Positions 20,225 to 32,605 of a stretch of 64,000 bases of DNA are shown piece after piece. A program made the translations under genes and the position numbers. The notes beneath the pieces are model-generated. The model ran no database searches, was not told the origin of the DNA, and saw nothing but the letters and a program-made list of their open reading frames with translations. Each line of letters starts with the position of its first letter. Position 1 is the first letter of the stretch. Origin of the DNA: Romanomermis culicivorax (Eukaryota; Nematoda; Enoplea; Mermithida; Mermithidae); the NCBI GenBank assembly GCA_963922205.1, contig CAWUHX010000243.1, positions 440,761-504,760 of the forward strand, given 5' to 3'.

Positions 20225-23200
20225 CTATTGCCGGCGAGAAGTGTGGGGCGTGCGGGGTCCACCTTCTTCATTTTCGAACGCGTCCTTTGCCGGTCGTGGG
20301 ACAAACGGTTTTAGACGTGTTATGGAGACGGTCTGCAGGCGGCCAGGCGCGTCGAGTGAGTCGATGGTAACAACGTTTTCGGTTGCACGAGAGGCGTCCG
20401 TGACGAGGAAAGGCCCAATGAAGTCGGGTTGAATTTTGTTGGCTTTGCGCGTGTTGGTTAAAAGAACTAAGTCATTGACGACGAAGTCGCGTTTTCGAGC
20501 TTTGCGGTCAAAATATTCCTTGCTGGCGGCGGCTGCGGCATCGAGGTTAGCTTTAATCTTTTCGTGCATCTTGAGTTGGGCTTGCGTTAGAATATGTTGA
20601 TAAGCGTCGTAATTCAACAGCAAGGTGAGGCGGTGGGCGCAGTCGTAGTCGAAGGTGATGCGCGGTTCATATCCTCGTAATAGACTGAATGGCGAATGGC
20701 GTGTGGCTGTATGCGGCGTGGCGTTGTAAGCGAACAGGGCGTAGGGCAGGTAGCGCTCCCAGTTGTCTGGATCGTCGGGGGTATACTTTTTGAGCTGGGC
20801 GATCAATGTTTGATTGAAACGTTCGACCATTCCGTTGCACTGGGGGTGGTACGCCGTTGTTTTAACTTTTCTAATTTTGAGAAGTTCGCAAATATCTTGC
20901 ATGAGTTTTGACGTAAAGCATCCCCCTTAATCGGAAAGGAGTACGAGTGGGCTGCCATGCCTGAGAATGACATTGTTGATGAAACATTCCACTATTGTTG
21001 AAGCTTTTTGATCTGGTATCGGATGCGCGGACACGAATTTGGTGAAGTAATCCTGAAAAACAATAACATAGGGACGTTTCTCACCTACGGGCGAAATGTT
21101 GACGATGTCGGTTGCCATGATTTCAAATGGATGTTTGGGTTGAATTATCAACAATGGCAGGGGCGGTGACGTGCGTGGCGTTGTTAGTTGGCAAATTTTG
21201 CAGGTTTTGATCCAATCTCGAACGTTTTCTTCCATGCAGGGCCACCAAAAGTGAGCTTTGATGGCTGCTAGCGTACGATTTGTCCCTTGATGATTCAAAA
21301 TTTTTGCGCGGTGAAATTGATGAAGAGTTTGGTCGACCATGGAGGCGGGTACAACTAATTGCTTGACCTTTTTAAGTTGACGGTACAGAATTTGATCTTC
21401 GAGGAAGAAAATCGGTGGATGTTTGGCGGCGTTATCTGTTCTGAGGGTGGTGATAATTTTTGTTATGGCTGGGTCTGCAGCTTGAGCTTTCAAAACTTCT
21501 TCGTGGGCGGCGATGGTAATGACCTCAGCCGGGGGCGGTTCATGGTCGGCATCCTTAGGCATTGAATTAGAGAGTGTGGGTGAACTGATGGTCTTTCTCG
21601 TCATTGCACGAGTGATGGCGTTGATTTCGGCGTCGACTTCCGTGGGCAGTGAAGCCACTGCTGGGCGTATTTGGGGTACCGTTAAGTCGGTTTCCTTAGT
21701 TGCACCAGCAGGGTGAAAATTCTCACGGAAAATCGTTGCGGTCAAGTTTTCAGCGTTCTGGATTGGAGATTTGTCGCGGTCGTCTTTCCTAGACAGAAAA
21801 TTGGCGCAAGCATTATCTTTACCTTTAACGTATTCGACTTTATAATCGTAGTCTTGGAGGCTGATCGCGAAGCGTTGGAGTCGTGAATTGCGATGTTTTT
21901 CGTCTTTGAGCCATTCGAGCGGCTTGTGGTCGGTGCGGACGATAACTTTCTGGCCATACACATAGTGGTGATACATCCGGAAGCCGTAGACAATGGCGAG
22001 GCATTCACGCTCAGTTGTACTGTAGCGGGTTTCGGCATCGGTGAGTACGCGACTATTGTAGGTGATGACCCATTGATCGTTTTCGTTTTCTTGATACAAA
22101 ATTGCTCCGATGGGGGTCGTGCTGGCGTCAGTTTGAATAACGAATTGAGCTTTGCCATCGTAAACCGGGTAGCGGAGAAAGGGCGAAGACGTAAGGGCTG
22201 TCTTGATGCCTTTGAATGCGGCGTGGTGTTCATCCGTGGCGAAGTATTGGGCGTCTTTGCGTAAGAGTCCGTACAAAGGACTGGACAAGGTCGCCAAATT
22301 CGGGATGAATCGCTTGCACCATTGAACTAGACCTAAAAAACTCTGCATACCTTTTTTAGTCTTCGGAAATTTGTATTCGGCGATTGCTTTGACTTTCTCC
22401 GGATCGGCGGCGATTCCGCGGGCGCTGAGAAGATGTCCCAAGAACTTGACTTGCGGCGGCAGGAACTCGCATTTGTCGGGCCGAAGCGTGAGATTGGCCG
22501 CGCGGAGGGCGTCGAAAATAATCTGTAAATGTTCCAAATGTTCTTCGAACGAATTTGAGAAAATGATGATATCGTCGATGTAAACAAGGCAAATTTTCCA
22601 GATATACTGGCGAAGAATTCGTTCCATTATGCGTTGAAATTCGGCGGGCGCGTTCTTCAAGCCGAAGGGCAAAACTTTGAATCGAAACAAACCTTCTTGG
22701 CAGATGAAGGTTGTTTTATCGCGGGAATCGGCGTCGAGGGGTACCTGCCAGTACCCGGCTTTGAGGTCGAGCGTGGTGAAGAATTTCGCGTGGCCCATTG
22801 CGTCTAAATAGTCGTCGATGCGCGGGATCGGGAATTTGTCGCTTGGCATAACGTTGTTTATACCACGGTAATCGACAACGGGTCTCCAAGAGCCGTCTTT
22901 TTTCTTTACCAAAAATAGCGGTGCGGCCCAAGGTGAGCGGGATGGTTCGATAAAATCATTGTCGAGCATTTCTTGAATATGGCGATGGACAATCGGTCTT
23001 TGTTCCATCGCGGCGCGGTAGTAATGGCCGGATACGGGCCTTGCGGTGCCGGTGTCGATGCTGATGGTCAACTCGCTAGTGATAGTTGGTTTGTCTCCGG
23101 GGAGGCTGAAAACATCGCGGTGCTGTCGGAGCATCTTGAGGGCTTTTGCTTTTTGCGCCATAGAAACGTAGGTCTTTTCGGTCATTTTGTTCAGGGCGTA

Positions 23201-24457
23201 TTCCAGCTTTTGTTGTGCGGTATGGCCGGGGAATGATTTGTCTAGTGCGGCCGGCTCGTGGTCAGTTAAGTCGCGGTCGGCGGCAGCGGTTGCTATCTGG
23301 CAATCGGCGTGGGTTTCGGAATACTCCAGCGTGTGCTTTGCCATGGCGATGAGCTGATTTGGTTGGAGTTTGATACTGTTGGGCGTATTGTTGATGAAGA
23401 GGAGCGGACAATGACCGTTGGTGATGTTGACCACTGCGGTTTCGACTGGAAGTTCTGCGGCAACGTTATCCGTGGGGAGTGGTTGTACGATCACGTCGGG
23501 CACTGTCGCCGATGTTGTGGGAAAAACGCTACTGTTGACCCATTGTTGGCAGTGCGGTGAAATCGAAACGGAAGCTTGGGCAACGAGAAAAATCGGTTCG
23601 GCGAGCTCGGTAACCTCCAGCCGCCGAGGGGGCGGTTGGTGTGGACTAGGTTGAGCCTGCCGTATCGGTTGTTCAACTTCGATTTCTACGGGTTGGCTAA
23701 AAATATCGGATTTATCATCATAACAACTTACTCGTTCGTCCTCTGGTATTTCTTCTAAGACGTTATCGTTAGCGGCGTTTAGAAACAGTTCCGTTTGCGG
23801 GCCGACCGAGGCGATTACCTTGAGCGGCAGTTTAACATCTTGAATTTCGATGTAATTGTCTTTGAAATTTAAAATGGCGTGGATATCGGGATGCGCGAGG
23901 AAGTCGGTTCCAATGATGAATTGATCGTTTCCGTCGTCGTCAAGGATTACACATTTGATCATGTGCTCTCCGAACGCAGATTCCATCATAACGACTACCG
24001 GGCCGTGAGCGTTGACTACGGCGCCATCGGCTACTTTGATTTTTCCACAAATGGGGAGTTGAAGCGATTGTTTGTCGAAAGCGTGTTTGACTAATCCTGA
24101 TGAGAGGACGGAACACTGGGCACCTGTGTTGATGAGCGCGTATGCTTTGACGGCTCCAATTTTGATTGGGATTTGAAAGGCTCTCGTAGAAGCGTACTCG
24201 CGGACAAACGATTTGGAAGATGGCGTGAGGTTATCAATTTGACAAACGGACGAACGGATGTGACATGGGTCTTGAAAAGCGCGGCCCGTTGCGTTCCAAC
24301 GGACAATGCCGGGGCTAACAATCCGCGCGGCGGAAGCGATTTCTTTGGATGGAACGACCATATTGGCTGTTGACGTTGATTGATTGTTAACGCGTGTTTT
24401 GAGCGCGGGTATTGACGCCATATTTGGTCCCGGAAGGGGGGGTAGGGTAAGTTGCAA
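20225..24457 (-). pseudogene. pol: Gypsy pol: protease, reverse transcriptase, RNase H, integrase (broken)
   Basis: The frame encodes, in order: a retropepsin-like domain ([13 protein letters not shown], then FIIGTDFL), a reverse transcriptase (LPFGLKNAP; active site YIDD), RNase H (QTDAS, a TTERECLAI helix, RTDHKP) and a gypsy integrase with an HHCC zinc finger (HQFH, NHQGT, CKIC) and catalytic core (ATDIVN, a second Asp in LLSD, and the Glu in NGMVERFN). Gag lies just upstream in a different frame, about 370 nt overlapping, with pol in the -1 register. Two defects are visible. The catalytic Asp of the protease triad is Asn (NTG), and a TAA stop at 20929-20927 falls directly after the second catalytic Asp of integrase, after which the same frame continues to 20225. 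Each needs only one substitution, so the copy decayed recently. Confidence 0.85.
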
Positions 24458-26557
24458 TTCTGAAGATTGGGAGCTAGCGCGCGATGAATCCGTCGGCGTC
24501 GTGACATATGGAGCCCGTACCGCGTTGTAATGGATATGTTGTTCCCACGGCGCCGGAAATTGATGGTTTGGGTAAACGGCGTAGGTATTCTGAACAAAAT
24601 CATTTGGGCGTTGTATAGGGTTACCTTCATAAAAATAGTTTCGCGCGCCGCGGGTGTAGTTCGCGCCTCGTTGGGGCGGTCCTCCGCGGCGGGGTCGCCA
24701 ATCGCGTTGTCCACGGACATCGTTTGAATTGTTTCCAAAATCAACTTGCCGTGGTTGGGCGGCGTAATTTGGGCGGTTTGGTTCAAGTCAGGTTGACTGT
24801 TGAGCGTTTTGCCGCTTGAGCCAGACGCAGTCTTCGGTATTGTGGGTGCGGGATTTGTGGGCGTCGCACCAAAGACCTGTATGTTGCGTCGTGCGTGCGC
24901 GGTCTCTGCTGGCGGATCGGTCGAAACGATTTGCGTACGGCTCTCTGTTCTGAGATAGATGGCGCGGGCTTTGTAACCTATTTTGGATATCATTTCTTCA
25001 GGGCCTTGTCGAGATTTTCGTTCTTCATAGTCGCGGTCGTATCGTTGAATTAATTGTTCCAAAAGCATCTCCGTGCGCGGCGGTTGCGGCGGCGGTGGCT
25101 CAATCGCTTGTGGTTGAAAAGAGACGAATTTAGTGGGTTGCGGCACCGAATTTTGCATCCTGCGGTCCATTGAGGGAGAGCGCACGCGGTAGCGGTTTTG
25201 AGGGCGGTCCATGCTGCGGCGGCGTTCGAAACGGCGGTCAAACGGTTGCGGCGACTTCGGTGGTGGTGCATCTTGATCGGCTTGATTTACAAGGATAGGT
25301 CTTTCCGCGGTTCCGATTTCAGCTTTAGTTGCATTGAGGACACTACGGGCTTTGGCTACGGCGTCGGCCAGTTGTTGAACATTTGTGAAACCCTTTGCTT
25401 GCTCGCCAATTGTGAGTTGATAGAAAACAGGCATTTTGGTCAAAAAGGTGTAAATTACTTGTTTGTGCCGGAAAGTTTGATCTTCATGCTGATACAATAG
25501 TTGTACATAAGTCATTACCTTACTCAGGAACGCGGCAGGTTCTTCTCCAGCTTCTGGTGTGATTGACGCAAGTTCGAGTTTGAGAGTCATCGGGTTGCAA
25601 TCGGGCGCCAACTGGAACATGAGTAAGTGTTTGGCGTCTTCATACCGCGTCATATCTTGGATCATATCGCTCGGTGTATCGCGGGTGAGTCGGCGAAGGG
25701 CACTCATCTTTAGGTGGTTTGAGGCGTCATAGCCGAACTCATTTTCCAGTCGGATGAAGAAGCATAACAGGCGTTTATTTGTTGCGGCTCCGTCGATTAT
25801 CAGCGGGTGCATATTGTCGACGATTGTTTTGATGGGGCGATCTTCCTCACGATGAGACGTGCGCGGCATGTCGTACCGAGGATGCGGGTGTTCATAATAA
25901 TCCTCGGGTGGGTAATCTGAGAAGCCAAACTGGTTTGCTGCGGGCGGTGGGCGTCTTTGAAGCGTGGAACGGTGTAAATCCTCGTCGGCGCACGTAGTGC
26001 GGGCGAATTCGTTATTATATAAGGTGTCCGTTGACGGTGCTTTGGGTTTGACTTGGTTTGGTAGCCTGCCAAAGACTGGAGCCGGTTCAGTTTCACGGAG
26101 AGTTTCGTTTGGGATATAAATATCTCTTATTTCCTCGCCGTGAAACCGTGAGGACACCGGCGGCAGTCTTGGTGTAAGCGGATTGCGCCCGTGCGTCGCG
26201 GCGGCGGTTGTGGAAATCAATTGTTGCATTTGCTCAGCGAGTGAGGCGAAACGCGCGTTAGTGGCTTTTGTTTGTTCTTGTATTTCGCGTTGGACGCGTA
26301 ATTGCTGGGCTTGGAATTGGTCGGAGACAGCGCCGATAATTTGATCGATGGTTTGTACCGTAGGGACATTGTTGGTTATACGCGCGGCAGCGGTGTTGAG
26401 TTGTTCCAGCGCGTCGCGTGCTTCGATTCGAAAATTTTGGACTTCGTTGGCGTTTGCAATGGCTAGGCTGCTGCGGTGATCATTTATTGAAGCACGGGTG
26501 GCGGCTGGGGCTTGCGGTGGCTCAATATTGACAAAGGATTCAATATTGACAAAGGAT
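24091..26557 (-). CDS. gag: Gypsy Gag, N-terminally truncated
   Basis: The frame runs from the junction at 26557 to a stop at 24091. Upstream of the junction it stays open through the duplicated flank, but that part is SINE and MITE sequence, not Gag. The N-terminal part is coiled-coil-like ([16 protein letters not shown] and a Gln-rich helix). A capsid-like helical region follows ([11 protein letters not shown] through [13 protein letters not shown]), then a linker rich in Arg, Pro and Gln. No CCHC zinc knuckle is visible; Arg-rich stretches ([20 protein letters not shown]) may bind nucleic acid instead. The last 120 codons overlap pol. Assignment rests on position before pol and on capsid-like composition. 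Confidence 0.6.
26522..26557. repeat. 18-bp tandem duplication at the truncated gag end
   Basis: TCAATATTGACAAAGGAT occurs twice in tandem, and the second copy ends exactly where the duplicated flank begins. In the gag frame it repeats the hexapeptide FVNIES. It could be a repeat inside gag or a scar of the join. Confidence 0.8.
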
Positions 26558-27306
26558 CCGTACGGCGCCGGGCGGCGCCGCTTTTTAGTATGAATAGGAC
26601 AACGGGCGCCGCGCGGCGCCCTAGGGCGCCGTGCGGTACTGCGCTGCGAAGTATGACAGGGCCTTAACCATCGCCAAACACTGTTTGAAAAATAATGCTC
26701 GACCAGGATTCGAACCCTGGTCTCTGTGACTATAGTGCAGCGTTCTTCCAATTGAACTACCGAGCCAGTGTTGAGATAGTTATGAAGGGGTGATGTATGG
26801 CCGTGCGACACTTGACATTCCCCCCCCCCCCTTGAAAGAAGGACGACCTCATCTGTTAAAGATGCAGGTTCTGCGGCCCACCAATGTGGGACCAATCCAA
26901 GCCTCGCCATGACACGTAATGGGTAAACGCGTTGCCATCGTAACCATCGCCAAACACTGTTTGAAAAACAATGCTCAACCGGGATTCGAACCGGGGTCTC
27001 TGTGACTATAGTGCAGCGTTCTTCGGATTGAACTACCGAGCCAGTGTTGCGATGGTTACGAAGGGGTGATGTACGGCCGTGCGCTACTTGACAATATGAA
27101 CATTTATCTATATTGTGTGATTGCATATGCAATAAATGCAATAGGGTGGGGGACACTGAACTCTCGTCAGAACCAAGACAGCCCAGACTCAACTTGAATT
27201 ATACTATAGTGAGTTCTTACTGTCTTAAATAGTAGCTGGCAGGAAGTACCCCAGGCAACTCTGATTGCTTTTTGATTGCAAAGTAGTGTCAGTACAGGTC
27301 TGAGCA
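26558..27306. repeat. Right copy of the flanking duplication (partial MITE plus SINE)
   Basis: Near-identical to 12739-13483: the right half of the GC-rich MITE (26558-26664), the tRNA-derived dimer with two GGTTCGAATCC B boxes on the minus strand, and a short stretch ending GTCTGAGCA. Several substitutions and a longer C homopolymer distinguish it from the left copy, as expected of two alleles or an old duplication rather than a simple sequence echo. Confidence 0.8.
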
Positions 27307-28240
27307 AACTAAAGCTGCAACTGACTGTTGCATTTATTCTGCTGTAGGATAGTTCAACTTTACTCGCCTTTACTTACACAGAACTCTATTGAGTGCCCTA
27401 TAGTAATCATTTGTATGGAAGCGAATAGTATTTTTACTTATATTGCTGAGGTTTCTTGACCTATGGAGAGATTGTTTGAAGTTTGTATGCATGCTTTCAT
27501 TGCTGCATTGTAAAAATCAAACGGAGTGTATATTAGAGATTTAAATCGTGTTTTACATTCTTTAAATTTCTGACTTTTGGTTCGTAAAGTGAGGAATGAA
27601 AAAAAATTGTTTACACTGAGGTTTTACTGTTGGATATATGTTCCAACTGTAACATTTTTACTATACTCTTATTCTCGAATAGAGACGAGATGATTGTGTA
27701 AAGTTTGATTATAATCAGGCTATACATTTCTTTGCAATTCTAGCTTTGTAAAGTGTGAAATGACAAGAAAGTAGTTTACACTAAAGTCTTACTCTAGGAT
27801 ATGTCTGAACTCTGTGTGCCATTGTATCATCAAAATTGAGATGATGTGATTGTAAAGCATTGATCAGAATGATATTTTACATTTTTAAAAATTTATTGCC
27901 GCTCGTTTGTAAAGTAAAAAATGAGAAGAGGGTAGTTTACATCAAAGTCTTACTGTAGGATATTTGTTTGAACTTTGCATACATTGTTACTATAGTTTAA
28001 ATTCAAATCATAGTGAATGATGTGATTGTAAAGTCATAAATAAGATTGTTTTACATAGCTGCGCTTAGAAACGACAAAAAAGTAGTTTACACTGTTTTAC
28101 TATAAGAATTCAAACAGTATACATTTTTATTTATCACTTTCAATTTAAACCATTGTACAACAAAGGTATACGTAAATTAACTGTAAAGTGAGAAATTACA
28201 AAAAAGTATTTTACACTAAAACTTTACCATCGAATTTTTG
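27307..28240. repeat. Degenerate tandem repeat of about 170 bp
   Basis: From about 27585 four degenerate units recur, each starting near TAAAGTGxxxAATGA, followed by GTAGTTTACACTAAAGTCTTACTxTAGGATAT-like text and then GATGATGTGATTGTAAAG. There is no coding frame. The first 280 bases (27307-27585) hold nothing recognisable, and 28241-28623 is AT-rich with the same GTTTACA words scattered in it. Confidence 0.6.
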
Positions 28241-28623
28241 TTCAAAATTACTAGCGTTATGTCCTTTACGCAAGCAATTGATGCGATGGCTCAGACGATA
28301 ATTTTATTTACACGCAAATAAAGTTTAAACTCTACATATTCCTTAGAAATCTAGATCATCGAAAATATGTGTAAACTAGGATGTAAACAACACAAAAATT
28401 AGAAACAAAAGACAACAAACGCAACGAAATTGATAAGTTTACAATGAGACGAAAATATTACATTTTTCCCAAATATTTAGTGTAAATCGTGATCGTAATA
28501 GTCGTGTTCTTCGAATGAAGTCAAAAATATGTCGCTTAAATTTTCGTTTCGATTATTGAAAGCTATAACTTTCAAGGCTGTCGAATCTTTGTTTACACGC
28601 ACTGAAAAAAGAAGAAAAAAAAT

Positions 28624-28694
28624 TGCGTTAGCCGGGAATCGAACCCGGGTCGCCCGCGTGGCAGGCGAGCATTCTACCACTGAACCACCAACGC
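28624..28694 (-). tRNA. tRNA-Gly (anticodon GCC)
   Basis: On the minus strand the 71-base sequence folds as a standard cloverleaf: acceptor GCGTTGG with CTAACGC, D arm with GGTTCAGTGGTAG, anticodon loop around CTGCCAC giving anticodon GCC, and T arm with the perfect B box GGTTCGATTCC. The discriminator base is A. Unlike the tRNA-like modules elsewhere in the window, all stems pair well and the sequence closely matches the conserved eukaryotic tRNA-Gly-GCC. It is single copy here, with a T-rich stretch some bases downstream that could terminate Pol III. Confidence 0.92.
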
Positions 28695-28807
28695 TTGTGA
28701 TTACTCGTGCACACATTCTTTATATAGTCATTTACAAAAAAGGATTAACAGGAAATACCTGCTCATGTGAATCCTGAAAAAAGACATTGTAGAGTGCATT
28801 GGGTACC

Positions 28808-29320
28808 TACGCCTAAGCATTACATCCGAAGTCTATGCTTAACCATCACACCTCAAGCCTATGCTTAAGCATTGCAAACTGAGCCTACGCTTAACTATTG
28901 TACTTGTACCCTAAGCCTGTGCTTAACCATAGCACCCCAGACCTATGCTTAATCATAGCACCCCAGGCCTATGCTTAACCATTACACCCCAAGCCTATGC
29001 TTAAGCATTGCACACTGAGCCTATGTTTAACCATGGTACTAGAAACCTATGCTTAACCCTAGCACCCCAGGCCTATGCTTAACCATAGCACTCTAGACCT
29101 ATGCTTAACCACTACACCTCAAGCCTATGCTTAAGCATTACACTTTGAACCTATGCTTAAGCATTACACTTTGAACCTATGCTTAACGATTTTACCCCAA
29201 GCCTATGCTTAACCATAGCACCCCAGGCCTATGCTTAACAATAGGACTCAATCCCTACGTCTAAACGTTGCACCCTGAGCATATGCTCAACCATAACACA
29301 GGCCTATGCAAAAACATTGC
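28808..29320. repeat. 26-27-bp minisatellite
   Basis: About 18 head-to-tail units with core CCTATGCTTAACCATAGCAC and variable CCCCAGG or CTCAAGC ends. Copies differ by substitutions and small indels. There is no coding frame. It lies between the tRNA-Gly gene and the T-rich array that follows. Confidence 0.85.
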
Positions 29321-30780
29321 GAACATCTTTACACTTTTATATCTTTACCCAGAAAAATTTTAGATTAACTTAACGAAAAAATTTTCAAATTTTTTCACAA
29401 GTTTACACTAAAATTTTAACACCTTTACACTTTCGTAAATTTGGCCGAAATGAAAGGAATAGAATTTTTAATAAGTTAACAGTAAAATTCTTCATACCTT
29501 TACAGCTACATATCGAAGAATCAAAATTTTCCATATCTTTACACTAAAATGTATCATAACTTTACACCTGCATATTTCCACCCTGAATTAAAGAATTGAA
29601 GTTTTTCAAATCTTTGCGCTAAAATTTCTCATAACTTTACATCTGCATATTCAAACCCAGAATTGAAACTTTCTAAAATCGTTCACATATTTTATTCGTC
29701 AACTTTACACTAAACTTTCCATAACTTTACACTTGCATATTTTTACTCAGAATTGAAGTATTAAAATCTTCCATAAATTTACAGTAAACTTCTCAGACCT
29801 TTACACCTCCATATTTTCGCCTAGAATCAAAATACTAAAATCTTTCATATCTTTACACTAAATTTTTCGTATTTTCTCATATCTTTACATTAAATTTCTC
29901 AAATTTTTACACGTTCAAATTGAAGGGCTGAACTCCTCCATAAATTCACACTAAATTTTTTATACCTTTAGACTCTCCTATCTTTACCCTAAATTAAATG
30001 ACTAAAAATTTTCGTATCTTTATACTAGAATTTATCATTATTTTTCATATTGTTACACCTTCATATATCTACCAAGAACTGAAGAATTAAAATCTTTCAA
30101 GTTTGCACTAAAATTTTTCATATTTTTCCATATATTTACACTAAATTTTTTTCTATTCTTTCACCTTCAAACCAGAAACTTTCATTTCTTCCACCTTTAC
30201 ACCAAATTTTCGACAACTTTACACTTGCATTTTTCTTATCAGAATTGATTTTTCATATCTTTAAACTGACATTTTTCATTTTTTCATGTTTACACTAAAT
30301 TTTCGATAACTTTACACTTCGATATTCTTACTCAGAATTGAAGTATTAAAATCTTTCATATCATTACACAAAAGTTTGTAATATTTTTTCATATTCGTAC
30401 ACTAAATTTTTCGCAACTTTACACCTACGTATCTTTACTCAAAAATGAAAGGACTAGAATATTTCAAATCTTTGCGCTAAAATTTTTAATTTTGTTTCCA
30501 TATTTTCAAACTGAACTTTCATAAATTTACATCTTCATATCTATACCCGCAATAACATGACTAAAATATTTCACATCTTTACACAAAATTTTCTCATAAC
30601 TTTACTAGTTATCACTCAAATTTTTCTCTTTTTCAATTCTTCGCAACTTTACACTTTTTCACTTTAAACTAAATTACACTTCACACTAGTTTACTCTAAT
30701 TTACACTACATTTAACACTAATAACTACTTTACACTAACTTTTTCACTTTACACTATTTACACACGTGTGTTTTGAAGCT
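29321..30780. repeat. CTTTACACTAAA-rich degenerate array downstream of the Tudor gene
   Basis: For nearly 1.5 kb the sequence cycles through CTTTACACTAAAATTTTCATA, CTTTACACCTGCATATTT and CAGAATTGAA-like words with a loose period of 50-110 bp. It lies just beyond the predicted stop codon of the Tudor-domain gene and probably includes its 3' UTR region. No convincing AATAAA signal was found on the minus strand near 30800. Confidence 0.65.
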
Positions 30781-30808
30781 GAGGAATTTTTTTCGCTTAT
30801 ATTACGTT

Positions 30809-32531
30809 CTATGGACAATGAAAAAGGAAATTTGCAGCATTGATATGGAATGTAAAATGAACGTGTGAGCGAGTCAATGTATGCAAAATCCAAAATATTA
30901 AAATTGGGCGTAAACTATTCAAAATCGGTATTTTGGAAAATAAAATGGCCGGACTTTGTTTTTCGTTGTCTAAAAAATGAGGATAAAAAAAATTTCATAC
31001 CGAAAAAAAACAATTTGTGTAAACTAAAATTTCCCAGAATCCAAATTTTGTGGAATCAGAAGTTGTAAAGTAAAACAAAAAAATTGTAAACTTACAAAGT
31101 TGGACGCATAAGATTTCTTCTTTGAGTAAATATTCGACGAAATTTCGATTCACCCTCGGTTTACAACTATGTACGCCTTGTATTATAAACGGTATACAGA
31201 AACTGGGTTTTCGACCGAATTCTCGCGGCACCCGGTACAATGACGATTTAAGTAATGTAGAATGATAACCGTAATCGATAAAATAAATCTAGAAGAAAAA
31301 ATATAATAATTAATAGTAACTAATAATAATTAGTAATAACGGTAATGATAACAACAATAATAAAGATAATAATTAGTAATAATCATAATAATAAAAACAA
31401 TAATAAAAATAGCAATAATAATAACAACAATAATAATATTTAATAATAATAATAATAATAATCACAATATTAACAATAATTAATAATAGTAATAGTAAAA
31501 ATAACAATAAAAACAATAATAATTAACAATTATAACAATAATGATAATAGTAAGAATAAAAATAATAACAATATTAGCAATAATAACAATAATAACATTA
31601 ATAGCAATAACAATAATAATAATAATAATAACAACAATAGAAACAACGACAATAATGACAATAAAAACAACAACAATAATAATAATAACGATAATGATAA
31701 TAGTAGCAATAATAAAAATAATAAAACTAATAATAATGATATAAAAATAATACTAATAATAAAAATAATAAAACTAATAATAATGATATAAAAATATACT
31801 AATAACAATGATATAAAACAAATACTAATAATAATAACAATAATAATAATAACAATAGTAACAATAATAAAACTAATAATGATGATATAAAAATAATACT
31901 AATAATAATAACAATAATAATCATAACAATAGCATTAATAATAAAAAAATAATAATTAGTACTTGATGATAAAAATAAAAGCAATAATAACAATAGAAAC
32001 AAAAAAAACAAAAATAATACCTGATAAAAATATTAACAATAAAAATAATAAAATTAGCAATAATAAATATAATAACAATAATAACAACATACAAAATAAT
32101 AACTACATTAACAATAATAACAATATTAACAATAATAATATTAATAATATGAAAAATACTAATAATAATAACAATGATAAATATAAAAACAATAATAATA
32201 AGAATAATAGTAATAATAACAACAACAACAAAAAATAATAATTAATGATAATATTATAAATAATAAAAATAAGAACACTAATAACAGCCAAATCAACAAC
32301 AAGAATAATAATAAAAAATGAAAACAATAATAAAATTATAACAAAATTGGCAATAACAATAATAACAACATAAACAATAATAACCACATTAACAATGACA
32401 ACCATAATAATACTAATAATATCAAAAAAATAATAACAACAAACAATAACAACAATATTAATAACAATATTAAAAATGACAATATTAACAATAATAACAA
32501 TATTTACCTAAATGATAATAATAATAATATC

Positions 32532-32605
<74 letters not shown>

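Larger units (their letters stand above)
13484..26557 (-). mobile_element. Ty3/gypsy-type LTR retrotransposon carrying a 3'-5' exonuclease, 5' LTR missing
   Basis: In element orientation (minus) the order is truncated gag (26557-24091), pol (protease, RT, RNase H, integrase; 24457-20225), a short frame (19713-19282), a DEDDy exonuclease (19331-18123), a large unknown frame (18159-14491), a purine tract and the 3' LTR (14077-13484). RT before integrase in pol marks the Ty3/gypsy class. The position after integrase, where an env gene sits in many gypsy elements, is occupied by the exonuclease and the unknown protein. The right end stops at an 18-bp tandem duplication against a copy of the left flank, so 5' LTR, primer site and gag start are absent. 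Pol carries an NTG protease triad and one nonsense codon, so this copy is not autonomous as it stands. Confidence 0.85.

Noticed and set aside
24458..27192. Extension of the gag frame to a Met at 27192
   Set aside because: The upstream part translates the SINE and MITE of the duplicated flank and is open by chance; the gag homology ends at the junction at 26557.
28808..29320. Possible CRISPR array
   Set aside because: Head-to-tail 26-27-bp units vary throughout with no constant repeat plus unique spacer pattern, and the genome is eukaryotic; it is a minisatellite.
31530..32405. Poly-Leu/Ile and poly-Asn frames
   Set aside because: Low-complexity translation of the AAT/AAC microsatellite in a Tudor intron.
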